64,000 bases of DNA from the NCBI GenBank assembly GCA_020541345.1, contig CP045239.1, positions 682,001-746,000 on the forward strand, read 5' to 3'. The translations under genes were made by a program, and so were the position numbers. Below the pieces are notes generated by a model that made no database searches, was not told where the DNA came from, and was given only the letters and a program-made list of their open reading frames with translations. This DNA is from Candidatus Ecksteinia adelgidicola. Its GTDB lineage: Bacteria; Pseudomonadota; Gammaproteobacteria; Enterobacterales; Enterobacteriaceae. Position 1 is the first letter of the stretch; every line of letters starts with the position of its first letter. Positions 1-11,205 of this stretch are shown here, piece after piece.

Positions 1-1792
1 TAATAAAAAAATTATTGCTAACACAAATAAAAACAACGAAAAAATAGAAAAAAATTAATTATCATATAACTTAATGAACAACAAGAGATTTTTAAAACAA
101 CATTCAGACATTTGTTATTAATTTTATTAATTATCAAAAACATAAGTTAGTTTAAATATAAAAGATATTATTTAAAACAAAATAATTTAAATCTTATTAC
201 TAATAATATATTAAAATGCTATAAAATTTTTTAAAATTATATTTTTTATTTTTTATATAGTGATTTTTTTTTAAAAAAAAAAGTTTTTTGATTATTTTAA
301 CTAGATTAAATAATTAAAATTAGATAAAAATTATTAAAAACCATAAACCATAATATAAAATTATATTATAGTAACTACTTAAATTATTTAAAATTATTAG
401 ATTTATGCATAAATATAATATTATATATAATTATTTATATAAACAATTACTGATTTTTTATAATCGAAAAACATTTCTATAAATAAAATATACTTTATAC
501 TTTATACTTATATATTAGTTTAATATAATGATATTAGGATTTTAAAGTTATATTGTATCATTAAAAAACTTTGTTAATAAGTTAACTTAATTAATAATAA
601 ATATATTATTTTTAACTAAAATATAAATAATATTAAAAATCTTTTTTTAACATAATATTTTTATATTTCATATTATTTTTATTTCTTTTTTTAATAAATT
701 ATATTCTTATAATAATTTTTTATAAAATAATTTTAACAAATGTATGAAATATTATTAAGATGTAACTCTTAATATAAAATAATAACTAGCATGAATGTAT
801 TATATTAAATAATAATTTTTATTAAATTATTTGTGTTTAAAAAAAATATAATTTTTTTAACGTTAGATGATTTATTTTAATTATTGTATGATTTTAATTT
901 TTTAAAAATTTTTATAAAAAAGTTCTTAAAGTTAATAAAAAATGTAATATTTTATTTGAGTTATAATATATTAATAAACAAACATTTGAGATCGGATGTA
1001 TTTATTAATTAATTGTTCTTTATAATATACTATATTTATCTAACAAAAAAAATAAAATTTAATACACATGTATTTACTTAAAATTTATTTGTTCAAATTA
1101 AATAAAATATAATTCTTGTCATAAAATAAAAAGTTAATACATTATAATTAATAATCATATTTTATTATAAATAAAAAACTTAAATAGTCTATAACTTTAT
1201 TATATTTTATTAATATATTTATTGTATCATCGTTTTTTGTTTATTAATAGATAAATAAAGGTGAATTTACTCTTATAATATTTAACTTTATTACAAACAT
1301 TTCATATATTTTATCTTTAATTTATAACATTAAAAAAATTAAGATTTAATCTTACTATAATTTTAACTACAATGAATACTAACGTTGAGTCATAATATAT
1401 AGATAATCTATAAAGTATAAAAATTTCTTTTTATATGATTTAAAATTTATAAAATTATCTACATTAATAAACATTATATATTACATATCAATAAATAATA
1501 ACAAAGGAAAATTAATTAATATATTTAATAAAGTGACAACTATTAAATATTTAATTCAAAATTATGTTTTGTTTTAAAATGATATTTTATATAATAAATA
1601 TCTCTTCTAACAAAATATTATATAAATAATTTTTTTTCACATTATTTTTACAAATAACAAAAATTTTTAATTATTTTATATTTTAAATAAATTAGTTCGT
1701 ATTTTTTGTCTTTTTAAGATAATTTATTAAAAATTTTATAATAAATTTGATAAAGTTATTATATTAACTATAATTTTATTTTTTAGATATAA
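1..1792. other. AT-rich gene-free stretch at left edge
   Basis: No open reading frame with coding character, no RNA gene and no clear terminator is visible on either strand. The sequence is almost entirely A and T with many homopolymer runs. It lies beyond the 3' end of sohB. Confidence 0.7.
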
Positions 1793-2812
1793 CTATCGTA
1801 ATAGTAAATAATCAACACTTTTTTTAACAATATTTCCAATAAAACGATCTATTAAACGTTTTTGTTGTCTATATTGTACAGAGATAACTTTATGAGTATC
1901 TATTTTATCAATAATAAAATCATCACTAGTTCCTATTTCATCAATAAGTCCTTTTTCTTTTGCTTCTATTCCAAACCAATGTTCACCTGAAGCGACATTA
2001 TTAATATCTATTAAAGGACGTTTCTGATGAACAAATTTTTTAAATAATACATGTGTAGTATTTAATTCTTCTTGAAATTTTTCTCGTCCTTCTTTAGTAT
2101 TTTCACCAAAAAGAGTTAAAGTACGTTTAAATTTTCCAGCAGTATGTTGTTCAATGTCAATATTATTCTTTTTTAACAATCGATAAAAGTTTGGTATTTG
2201 TGCTACAACACCTATTGATCCGATAATAGAAAAAGGAGCTGCTATAATTTTATTGGCTACACAAGCCATCATATAACCTCCGCTAGCTGCTAGTTTATCA
2301 ACTATTACTGTTAAATTAATGTTATTTTTTCGTAAGCGCTCTAATTGAGCAGCTGCAAGTCCGTAACCATGTACTAAACCGCCTGCACTCTCTAATCGTA
2401 TAAGTACTTTGTCTTGAATAGTAGCTACTGATAGTATAATTGAAATTTCTTCACGCAAAGCAATTACTTCACGAGCGTCTATACTACCTTTAAAATCAAG
2501 AATATAAAGATAAGGTTTAATCGTTTCAATGTTAGATAACTTTATATTTTTTCTTTTGATTTTATTATTTTCTTTAGTTTGTTTTTTAAATTTTTTTATC
2601 CAAGTTTTTTTTTCTAACTCAGTCATTCCAGCTAAGCGAATCATTCGCTGCATTTCACTATATTGCTTACTTAAATCATTTATTTCGAATTCTACTTTTC
2701 GTCGAGACTTATTTTGTTTAAAAATAAATACTAAAAATATTAGTATGCCCATAGCTACTATAATAGTAAGAATTTTCGCTAAGAATAAAATGTAAATCAA
2801 TATAAAATTCAT
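1793..2812 (-). CDS. sohB: SohB, inner-membrane serine protease of family S49
   Basis: Membrane-anchored protease of the SppA/SohB family, thought to act on the periplasmic side, possibly on signal peptides or misfolded proteins. At 339 residues it is near the E. coli length (about 349). A hydrophobic N-terminal anchor spans roughly residues 4-31, followed by a charged, probably coiled linker (about 40-95) and the S49 domain. The nucleophile is probably Ser177 in LAASGGY and the catalytic lysine Lys229 in GKFKRTLT, both present, so the enzyme looks intact. The gene stands alone, divergent from accD. The ATG start gives a clean membrane anchor. Identification rests on near-continuous similarity to SohB, including GEHWFG and KRLIDRF near the C-terminus; function beyond proteolysis is family knowledge only. 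Confidence 0.93.
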   Translation of the reverse strand: MNFILIYILFLAKILTIIVAMGILIFLVFIFKQNKSRRKVEFEINDLSKQYSEMQRMIRLAGMTELEKKTWIKKFKKQTKENNKIKRKNIKLSNIETIKPYLYILDFKGSIDAREVIALREEISIILSVATIQDKVLIRLESAGGLVHGYGLAAAQLERLRKNNINLTVIVDKLAASGGYMMACVANKIIAAPFSIIGSIGVVAQIPNFYRLLKKNNIDIEQHTAGKFKRTLTLFGENTKEGREKFQEELNTTHVLFKKFVHQKRPLIDINNVASGEHWFGIEAKEKGLIDEIGTSDDFIIDKIDTHKVISVQYRQQKRLIDRFIGNIVKKSVDYLLLR

Positions 2813-3631
2813 ATATTTTACCTTTTATAAATTATTGATGTTATTAAAATTAATTTATCAAACTATATATAAAATATAGTATCATAAATAGATTAAAACT
2901 TTATAATCTTATTTTATTTATAAAAATATTATAACTTGACTAAATAATTGTCTTTTGAAAGATGATATCATTTTTACATATTCAATTTCATTGCATGTTA
3001 TATATATTAATTAAAATGATTTTAGCTATTTCTATAATGAAAATTAAATTAATAACAGTTATAATATTTTAATTTTTATATAATGTTATTGAATATTAAA
3101 TTTTGTTTTAATAATAAATTTTAAACATCTTATAAAATTTATAACAAATTTTTTAATGGTTATTAAAAATTTATTTATCTATTTAGTTGTATGTAATATA
3201 AAAAATTATTATTCTATGTTTATAATGTTAAATTCAATATTTTTGACAATTAAATTTTACTGAATAAAAAAGTCATTTTAATAAAAAACATAATGTTTTC
3301 ACTACAAAAAAATTATTTTGTAATTAAACACATACTTTATATTAAAAATTTTATTTATTTTAAACATAAAAATTTTATAGATAAGAAACTAAATAACTTA
3401 TATTAAAATATAATAAAAAATAAATTTTTTAATAATTTAAAGTAATAATTAAAAAACTAACGCTATTTAGAAATTAATTTTAAGTAAATATATTTAATTA
3501 AAATAACATAAAAGAACTGTTTTATTTTTTATAAAAAAAACTTTAAAAATGTTTAAAATACAAGTCAATATATACATAAGAGATGATTATTTTACAACAC
3601 TATTTTACAATACTAAAAGAAAAAATTTTAA
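2813..3631. other. Divergent intergenic region sohB/accD
   Basis: About 0.8 kb between two divergently read genes, so it should hold promoters for both. In such AT-rich DNA TATAAT-like boxes occur everywhere, and I could not single one out. No coding remnant is recognisable. Confidence 0.6.
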
Positions 3632-4492
3632 ATGAGTTGGATTGAGCGTATTTTAAAAAAAAGTAAAATGATACAAACAAGAAAAACAAACATTCCAGAA
3701 GGAATGTGGACAAATTGTGAAGGTTGTCATGAAATTATCTATCGTGACGAATTAACACGTAATTTAGAAGTTTGTCCTAAATGTGATTATCATATGAAAA
3801 TAACAGCACGTGTTCGTTTACATTCTTTGTTAGATATAGGAAGTGAAGTAGAATTAGGAAGTCAATTTGAACCCCAAGATATTTTTAAATTTAAAGATAC
3901 CAAAAAATATAAAAATCGTTTACTTTCTGCACAAAAAATAACTGGTGAAAAAGATGCGTTAATAGTTTTAAAAGGAACATTATATAATATGCCTATTATA
4001 GCAGCTGCTTTTGAATTTAATTTTATTGGTGGTTCTATGTCATCTGTAGTTGGAGCACGATTTGTTTGTGCTGCTAGACAAGCGTTACACGATCAATGCC
4101 CGTTTGTCTGTATTTCTTCTAGTGGAGGAGCTCGTATTCAAGAAGCATTAATATCGTTAATGCAAATGGCAAAAACTAGTGCAATATTAGCTAAAATACA
4201 AGAATCTAGAATACCCTATATATCAATATTAACTAATCCAACTATGGGTGGTGTGTCTGCTAGCTTAGCAATGTTAGGTGATATTAATATTGCAGAACCA
4301 AAAGCTTTAATTGGTTTTGCTGGACCGCGAATTATAGAGCAAACAGTGCATGAGCAATTACCATCGCATTTTCAACGTAGTGAATTTTTAATAAAAAAAG
4401 GTGTAATTGACATGATTGTTCGTCGTCCAGAAATACGTCAAACTTTAGCAAGTATTCTTTCTAAGTTAACGAATCAACCAACACCATTTTAA
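3632..4492 (+). CDS. accD: Acetyl-CoA carboxylase carboxyltransferase subunit beta
   Basis: With AccA it forms the carboxyltransferase half of acetyl-CoA carboxylase, moving carboxyl from carboxybiotin to acetyl-CoA to give malonyl-CoA for fatty acid synthesis. The N-terminal zinc ribbon is complete (Cys29, Cys32, Cys48, Cys51). The crotonase-like domain keeps the glycine-rich [10 protein letters not shown] and the [14 protein letters not shown] stretch. Length is 286 residues against about 304 in E. coli, with the difference at the C-terminus. The Shine-Dalgarno sequence before the ATG is weak. folC follows on the same strand after 124 nt, as in E. coli, so the two may share a transcript. 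AccA, AccB and AccC must lie elsewhere. Confidence 0.97.
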   Translation: MSWIERILKKSKMIQTRKTNIPEGMWTNCEGCHEIIYRDELTRNLEVCPKCDYHMKITARVRLHSLLDIGSEVELGSQFEPQDIFKFKDTKKYKNRLLSAQKITGEKDALIVLKGTLYNMPIIAAAFEFNFIGGSMSSVVGARFVCAARQALHDQCPFVCISSSGGARIQEALISLMQMAKTSAILAKIQESRIPYISILTNPTMGGVSASLAMLGDINIAEPKALIGFAGPRIIEQTVHEQLPSHFQRSEFLIKKGVIDMIVRRPEIRQTLASILSKLTNQPTPF

Positions 4493-4616
4493 AGAAAAGA
4501 TTTCTTAAGTATAAATACTTAAATTATCAAGCACAATCTTAAGATGAATCAATATAAAAAAATCATGTATAATATTGATATATCATATATAGCTATTTTT
4601 AAAATATCAGGTCATT

Positions 4617-5894
4617 ATGCAAACTTACTCTATTTTACATGATAAATCAAAATTAAAAACATGGTTGTGTTACTTAGAATGTCAACACAATAAAAATGTT
4701 ATAAAAAATTTAGAACATGTGAAGTGTATTGCAAAAAAACTTAAATTAATGCATCCAGCGAAAACGGTATTTACTATTGCTGGAACAAATGGTAAAGGAA
4801 CTACTTGTCGTATCCTAGAAATGATTTTATTAAATTCTAATATACGCGTTGGTGTTTATAGTTCACCACATCTTTTTTGTTATACTGAACGGGTTCGAAT
4901 TCAAGGCAAACAATTAAAACAATCAGAATTTAGTCGATCTTTCTCTATGATTAAAAAAAATCGTGGAAACAGTTTACTTACGTATTTTGAATTTTCTACT
5001 CTATCAGCCTTATATTTATTTAAACAAGCAAAATTAGATGCAATTATTTTAGAAGTTGGTTTAGGAGGACGTCTAGATGCTACTAATATTATTCATCCAA
5101 GTGTAGCTGTTATTACTAATATAGCATTAGATCATACTAATATTTTAGGAAAAAATATTGAAAGCATCGGTAGAGAAAAAGCAGGTATTTTTCGTTCTAA
5201 AAAACCGGCTATCATAGGTGAAAAAAAAATTTTGAAAAGTATTCAACAAGCAGCAGATAAAATAAATGCACCATTGTATTACTATGGAAAATCGTGGAAT
5301 TACATTAAAAAAGAAAATTCTTGGACATGGGAAAATAATAAAACTTTATTAATTGATTTACCAATACCATATTCAACATTAGATAATGCTTCTACTGCAC
5401 TAGCAGCTCTTAGTTATTCCTCTTTAAATATTAGTAAAAAAGCTATTTGTTCTGGATTACAAACTGCATACTTACCAGGTCGTTTTCAACTTATTCAAAA
5501 AGAACCAAGATTAATATTAGATGTAGGACATAATCCACACGCAGCTAAGTATTTAGCAAGTCGTTTATCTGAATTACCTCGAAATAATAGTAAAGTTCGA
5601 GCTGTAGTTTCGATGTTACCGAATAAAGATATCGTTGGATTTTTGGAATGCCTATCTCATCAAGTAGATAAATTTTATTATACTGTACTTAAAGAAAAAA
5701 AAAACATAAAGAATAAATTATTAACGCAACTTTTATCACAACATTATTATTTTGATAATGTTGAAATCGCTTGGAAACAAGCCATGAAGGATTCAAATAA
5801 AGAAGACATTGTTATTGTATGCGGATCTTTTCATGCTGTGTTAAAAATAATGATGTTAAATAAAGATAATATACAATTCTTGATAAATAAATAA
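4617..5894 (+). CDS. folC: Bifunctional folylpolyglutamate/dihydrofolate synthase
   Basis: Adds glutamate to dihydropteroate to make dihydrofolate and extends the polyglutamate tail of folates, in the cytosol with ATP. The ATP-binding loop GTNGKGT is at residues 56-62, and the Mur-ligase middle domain keeps EVGLGGRLDATN and TNIALDHTN. Near the C-terminus are DVGHNPHA and VCGSFH. At 425 residues it matches the E. coli length (422). An AGG sits just upstream of the ATG. It lies downstream of accD as in E. coli, while the usual next genes (dedD, cvpA, purF) are absent. A strong inverted repeat starts right after the stop. Together with thyA it marks an active folate cycle. Confidence 0.96.
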   Translation: MQTYSILHDKSKLKTWLCYLECQHNKNVIKNLEHVKCIAKKLKLMHPAKTVFTIAGTNGKGTTCRILEMILLNSNIRVGVYSSPHLFCYTERVRIQGKQLKQSEFSRSFSMIKKNRGNSLLTYFEFSTLSALYLFKQAKLDAIILEVGLGGRLDATNIIHPSVAVITNIALDHTNILGKNIESIGREKAGIFRSKKPAIIGEKKILKSIQQAADKINAPLYYYGKSWNYIKKENSWTWENNKTLLIDLPIPYSTLDNASTALAALSYSSLNISKKAICSGLQTAYLPGRFQLIQKEPRLILDVGHNPHAAKYLASRLSELPRNNSKVRAVVSMLPNKDIVGFLECLSHQVDKFYYTVLKEKKNIKNKLLTQLLSQHYYFDNVEIAWKQAMKDSNKEDIVIVCGSFHAVLKIMMLNKDNIQFLINK

Positions 5895-5895
5895 T

Positions 5896-5930
5896 ATTTT
5901 CTAATTAAAAATAATTTTTAATTAGAAAAT
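5896..5930 (+). terminator. Perfect 16-bp inverted repeat after folC
   Basis: Arms at 5896-5911 and 5915-5930 are perfect reverse complements with a 3-nt loop, and the repeat begins two bases after the folC stop. The position suggests a transcription end or an RNA-stabilising hairpin. The stem is almost all A-T and no long T run follows, so intrinsic termination is unproven. Confidence 0.5.
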
Positions 5931-7935
5931 CTTATGATTTTACAAATTGAGATATTCTCTAGTTTTTGTGTATAATGTTGTCTAAATAATATTTATATTA
6001 TTAATTATGCTATTTTAACAATGGTAGTAAAAATTAAATTATTTTAATAATGTTAACATAATCTTTAATAAAATAAAAATTTAGTAAAAAAAGTTATATT
6101 TAGATAATAATAAATAAGATTAAAAAATCTGTTTTCTTTTTAAATATAGATAATTAGAATTAATATATTACACTCATATTAATTTACTGTAAAACTTTAA
6201 TATATTTACTATCTTTTTATTTTTATTTTATTAAAATACGTTCATAATAGATAGATTTTTTTTTAAAATATTAAAAGAATGACTCTACTAAAAAAATAAA
6301 TTATTATATTTTACTATGATAGTATATATTATTAAAAAAATAAATTTTTATAAATATTTTAAAATATGAAAAATAGTTAAACAATATTAATAAATTTTCT
6401 TTAAAATTTTAATTGTTATTTTTGTTAAAAATAGATATATAATTAATGTTTTTTGCTATTATACTTAATATTATATTAATAAATAAGTTATATTGATATT
6501 TTTTGTTTTAATCAGTATTTTAAAATAATTTGATTACATTTTAAATTTATTAAATAATACTAAAAATATTTTATTTTTAAAATATTATGTGCAATAGAAT
6601 TTAATTAAAAATCAACATCTTAGTGTAATATGACTATTATACTATTATCTTCATCTACAATAAAAAGATATTTAAGATATTTTAAATATCTTATATTTTT
6701 TATAAAATTTTTTAAAAAATAAATTATATGTTACTATATGATTTATTTTATTTGTTTTAATAGTTAATTTTATTTTAAACATAATAATAAATTTATTATA
6801 TTAAAAAATTTTTAAGTTAGTTCTTAACTTTATTAAAATATTTATTGTTTCTTATATGTTTATTATTAATAAATAAAATTAATAATAATATAACATTTAT
6901 TATATAACAAATTTTTATATATTCATTTATATTAAATAATAAATAATTATTTAATTAAACATTATTAAAAATAACACTTTATATATTGAGTTTATATGTT
7001 AAAAAATATTTTATATTATGGTTCTATAAACATAATGTTTATAGTAATTATTAATATTATTATATATTTATAGAAAATAATATAAAAAAGTTTAATTTTA
7101 AAATGTAATTACATTACAATTTTTTTTAAATTAAACTTTAATTTTAATATAAAATTTTATTAATAGATTTTACGTTATAAAATACAAATTTTAATTAATA
7201 TTAAAAAAAATCAAAAAATATTAATTATTTATTTTAATAATAATTAATTATTTTTAAAATTAATATAATGTAGTATAAAATTAAAATTAATATAATATTA
7301 TTTATTTTTTTATACTATCTTTTATGTAATGCTTATTTTATATAATGAAAATAGCTGTTTAAGATCTTAATTTATTATTCAAAAATAGAATATTTATATT
7401 TTGTTTTCAATATTTAAAAACTAAAAATTTATTACTATTTTAAAATAAATTTTTATGAAAATTACAGAGCTATATAAAAATTATGTTTATTTCACTAAAA
7501 TTTTATTTTATGATTTATACTTAAAAAAATAAAAATAAAATGATTATAACAAAAAAAAATAACACATATCTAGTATAGAAATAAATAATTAATTTTTATA
7601 TTTTAAAGTAAAGAACATAAAACAATTTAAGTCTAATAACTAAACTAATATTTAAATTAAAATTCAATATTTTCAAATACTTTATTAAAAAAATAAATTT
7701 GTCATAAAATATTTTTAACGTTTAAAAAGCAGTTAAAATGAAATAGTTAAATAATTTAATTAATAAAGTAATTGTTTTACTTAAAAAAAAGAATATATTA
7801 AATTTAAATTATCAATATAAAATTTTGTCTAATATTATTAAAAATATGATATGTTATTTTTAAATTTTATTTTCTAATAATACAGATAACTATATTTAAC
7901 ATTTTTTGTATGAATATAGCATATTAAAATTTATT
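5931..7935. other. AT-rich gene-free stretch between folC and pcnB
   Basis: Two kilobases between the converging 3' ends of folC and pcnB. I see no coding remnant, RNA gene or repeat that I can name. Confidence 0.6.
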
Positions 7936-9123
7936 TCACCATCTTGTTATTTTACTTATTTCTTGATGATTTTCTACTTCAGCTCGTAATGCTAATAAGT
8001 CATAGGCAGAGATTAACTTTGAATTATTTATTAACTTATATGCTCCTTTTCCTTTCCATCGAGTCAATCGTAACTGTAAATACCAAATTTCTCGTATTAA
8101 AGTAGCAATACGTTTTGGAATAGCAAGTGAAGATTGTTGTTTTTTCAAAATATTGTTTATAGACACTAAAAAAGCATCATAATTACTAAGATTATTTTTT
8201 TTAGTTAATATTTTTACTTGTTCTAAAAGAGGTTGCCATAACATAGCAGCAAATAAAAATTCTGGATTAACATAGATGCCACTTTGAAAACGATTATCGA
8301 TATTTTTTAATGCTTGAACTACAGTTCGTTCTATTAAAGTAGTTGAATTTAATGCGATATGATAAGGAATTAATGGAAATAATCGTTGAAATAATTGATA
8401 TTCACATAATTTTAAATATGTTAAATAACCATAACCAGTTAAAAATAACTTAAGAGATTCTTCAAACAAACGTGAAGATGAAATTTTATTTAAGAGCATA
8501 GATAAACGGGGAATTGGCTTAGCTGTTTCATCACTAATAATCATGCTTAGTTTGACAGAAAAACGCACTGCACGTAACATACGTACCGGATCTTCACGAT
8601 ATCGAGTTTCTGGATCACCAATTAAACGAATTACTCCTTTTTTTAAATCTTGTCGACCATTCACATAATCATGTAAAGTAAAATCTGCTATACAGTAATA
8701 TAAACTGTTTATGGTAAAATCGCGACGTTGTGCATCTTCTTGTATTGAACCAAAAATATTATCACGTAATAAAATACCATGTTTTGTTTTTTTAGAAACA
8801 TTTTGATTGACTTTTAAAGACTTTATGTGTTGTTTACGAAAAGTAGAAACCTCGATTATTTCTACTCCAAACATTACATGTGCTAAACGAAATCGTCGAC
8901 CCACTAAACGACAATTGTGAAATAAATTACGCACTTGTTCTGGTGTAGCGTTAGTACTAATATCAAAATCTTTTGGTTTTTTGCCTAACAATAAATCACG
9001 TACACTGCCTCCTACTAAATAGGATGCATATCCAAATTTATTTAAACGATATAATACTTTTAATGAATTTATGCTAATATCTTTACGTGAAATTGAATGT
9101 TTTTCACGTGGGACAAAACTCAT
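7936..9123 (-). CDS. pcnB: Poly(A) polymerase I (class II nucleotidyltransferase)
   Basis: Adds poly(A) tails to RNA 3' ends and thereby promotes decay. The nucleotidyltransferase head carries GGSVRD (39-44) and the metal-binding pair Asp52/Asp54 in KDFD, followed by [10 protein letters not shown]-like and [12 protein letters not shown] motifs typical of the PcnB/Cca superfamily. The opening [13 protein letters not shown] stretch favours PcnB over Cca. It is 395 residues, against roughly 465 in E. coli PcnB. The missing part is the arginine-rich C-terminal tail: the protein ends with Trp followed by TGA where E. coli has two tryptophans, and the next codons read Asn-Lys-Phe and then TAA. The catalytic core is intact. 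folK, its usual neighbour, is absent. Confidence 0.93.
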   Translation of the reverse strand: MSFVPREKHSISRKDISINSLKVLYRLNKFGYASYLVGGSVRDLLLGKKPKDFDISTNATPEQVRNLFHNCRLVGRRFRLAHVMFGVEIIEVSTFRKQHIKSLKVNQNVSKKTKHGILLRDNIFGSIQEDAQRRDFTINSLYYCIADFTLHDYVNGRQDLKKGVIRLIGDPETRYREDPVRMLRAVRFSVKLSMIISDETAKPIPRLSMLLNKISSSRLFEESLKLFLTGYGYLTYLKLCEYQLFQRLFPLIPYHIALNSTTLIERTVVQALKNIDNRFQSGIYVNPEFLFAAMLWQPLLEQVKILTKKNNLSNYDAFLVSINNILKKQQSSLAIPKRIATLIREIWYLQLRLTRWKGKGAYKLINNSKLISAYDLLALRAEVENHQEISKITRW

Positions 9124-10322
9124 ATAAGTTGCTCTTTTTTTTCGTATAAATTAAAGTTTTAGGCATTAAAAAATGACGTATGATTAAGAATATTATTTTT
9201 TTGATACAACGTATACTATATGTTATAATTTTACAGTATAAACATTTATTATAGTATTATTTTAAATAATTAAATTATAACTAGAATGCTACATTTTATC
9301 ATAGAGTAATGTTATAAAAAATATATTATTTATCAATTTTTTTATTAAAATTATATATAGCTATAACTAAACTAAAAAATAAAAATAAATAAAACATCAC
9401 TAAAAAAAAAGATAAATAATAACAGTTTTTATATATTTGAATATTTTTATTTTTTTTATATATTTTAACATTTTTTGTTTTTATAAAAATTATTTAATTT
9501 TATTAAAATATTTTATCTTTATGATAAAAAACGATATTAATTTTTATTAAAATACATGTTTAACTAAATTTTTAGTGGTAATTTATTATATACTAAATAT
9601 AAATGAATTATTTTTTATGAATTTATGTAAAATACATTATTTACTTTTAATAAACATTATTAATTTTAAATTAAACATAATTTATATAACAATATAATTA
9701 TATTTTTATATAAAATTTTGTATTTAATAATTATTTTAAATAATGTTTTCAAACTATAACAGAATATTTTTTATTTTATTTATCAACTTTAAGATAATAG
9801 TATATTATTTAAATAAACATTATATTGTTACATTTAAAACTTTGTATTTTTTTTATTAATAAATATTATTTTAAATAAAAAAAATCAATTGTTTATTAAA
9901 ATTATAAATTGTGTAATAAAAAATATTTTCTATTTTAAATGTTTTAAAAATATTATTTTTAATAAAAATATATTAAGTTAATTTTGTATGCGTAAAAAAT
10001 TTTTTAAAGAAAAAATAAATTAATAAAAAAATAAAAATCAATATTTTTTAAAAGTAAATTGTTTGTTTTTAATATTTTATTTTACATACAATAATTATAT
10101 AAATCGAAATAAAATAAGCATAAAAGCTATTGTAGTTGTTTAGTATGTTTATAATATTTTAATATTACTGTATATTTACAAGTAATTCAAGAACTAATAT
10201 ATAATACAATTGTTAACTATATTAATCTATCTATATAATAAATAGATTAAAAAATATACATAATATAAACATTAAATTATGATAAATCTCTTTTATTTAA
10301 AGTTTAGTATAGTAGATACACT
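9124..10322. other. Divergent AT-rich region pcnB/smpB
   Basis: About 1.2 kb upstream of both pcnB (minus) and smpB (plus). Promoters must lie here but none stands out from the AT background. A short inverted repeat (AATCTAT and ATAGATT arms, near 10222-10246) lies about 80-100 nt before smpB. No gene remnant seen. Confidence 0.55.
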
Positions 10323-10799
10323 ATGATAAAAATAAAAAAATATAATTCTACTATTATCGTAAAAAATAAACGTGCAAAATTCGATTATTTTATTGAAAAC
10401 GAAATTGTAGCTGGTTTAGTTTTACATGGATGGGAAGTTAAATCTTTACGTTCTAATAATGTTAATATCAATAACAGCTACGTAATATTACGTGATAATG
10501 AAGCTTATCTTTTTGGTGCCGTTTTTTTACCATTAACTATTTCTTCATCACATCTAACGTATGATGCGAAACGCATTCGAAAACTTTTATTACATAAAAA
10601 CGAATTAAACTCTTTATATAAATCCGTGAATCAAAAAAGATATACCATAATAGCTATATCAATGCATTGGAAAAATAGTTGGGGTAAAGTTAAAATTGGT
10701 ATAGCAAAAGGGAAAAAAAACTATGATAAACGTAATATTATCAAAGATAATGAATGGAGAAGAAAACAATCACAAATCATAAAACATATCAATTATTAA
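10323..10799 (+). CDS. smpB: SsrA-binding protein SmpB
   Basis: Binds the tRNA-like part of tmRNA and carries it to stalled ribosomes for trans-translation. The protein is 158 residues (E. coli 160) and keeps the opening signature NKRAKFDYFIE, the conserved GLVLHGWEVKSLR, and the basic C-terminal tail with KNYDKR that enters the ribosomal mRNA channel. The ATG has only a weak Shine-Dalgarno sequence. The tmRNA gene ssrA starts 46 nt after the stop on the same strand, the classical arrangement, so partner and RNA are kept together. A small hairpin (arms TAACAT and ATGTTA, 10814-10829) lies between them. Confidence 0.97.
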   Translation: MIKIKKYNSTIIVKNKRAKFDYFIENEIVAGLVLHGWEVKSLRSNNVNINNSYVILRDNEAYLFGAVFLPLTISSSHLTYDAKRIRKLLLHKNELNSLYKSVNQKRYTIIAISMHWKNSWGKVKIGIAKGKKNYDKRNIIKDNEWRRKQSQIIKHINY

Positions 10800-10844
10800 T
10801 TTTTTAGATAAAGTAACATATTTATGTTAAACTATTTTACATTG

Positions 10845-11205
10845 GGGGCTGATTTTGGATTTGACGAAATTCACAAAACTTTAGGAGCATGTCGAGGAGC
10901 GGTTTGCCTCGTATAAAAAGCCGCAAAAAATAGTTGCAAATGACGAAAACTACGCACTAGCAGCTTAATAACCTGCTTAGAGCCCTCTCTCTCTAGCCTT
11001 TTCTCTTAGGACGGATGCAAAAGAGAGGTCAAAAAAAAGAGATCGCGTAAACATCTTGCCTAAAGATAAAACGTTAAATATAACTAGGCTAGTTTTTTAG
11101 TAACGTGTCTATCCGAGACTAACGAATGAAAATAAAGATTAGACTAAGCATGTAGTGCCAATAGTGTAGTAATTTCGGACGGGGGTTCAAATCCCCCCAG
11201 CTCCA
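10845..11205 (+). ncRNA. ssrA: Transfer-messenger RNA (tmRNA)
   Basis: Rescues ribosomes stalled on broken mRNA and tags the product for proteolysis. The 5' end GGGGCTG (10845-10851) pairs with CAGCTCC (11198-11204) as the acceptor stem, and a T arm with loop TTCAAAT precedes it. The tag frame is 10936-10968 and reads ANDENYALAA then TAA, identical to E. coli. Pseudoknot 1 is visible: CGAGG (10893-10897) with CCTCG (10907-10911), and GCGG (10899-10902) with CCGC (10921-10924). Length of about 361 nt matches the E. coli mature RNA. After the discriminator A at 11205 the DNA reads ATA, so the 3' CCA is not encoded and must be added enzymatically. Confidence 0.98.

Noticed and set aside
2529-2795. 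88-codon plus-strand frame within sohB
   Set aside because: Antisense of the sohB N-terminal region; hydrophobic look comes from the complementary strand.
7936-7938. UGA recoded as Trp
   Set aside because: Suggested by Trp then TGA in pcnB, but a TAA follows three codons later and other genes, such as hisS, also end properly at TGA.
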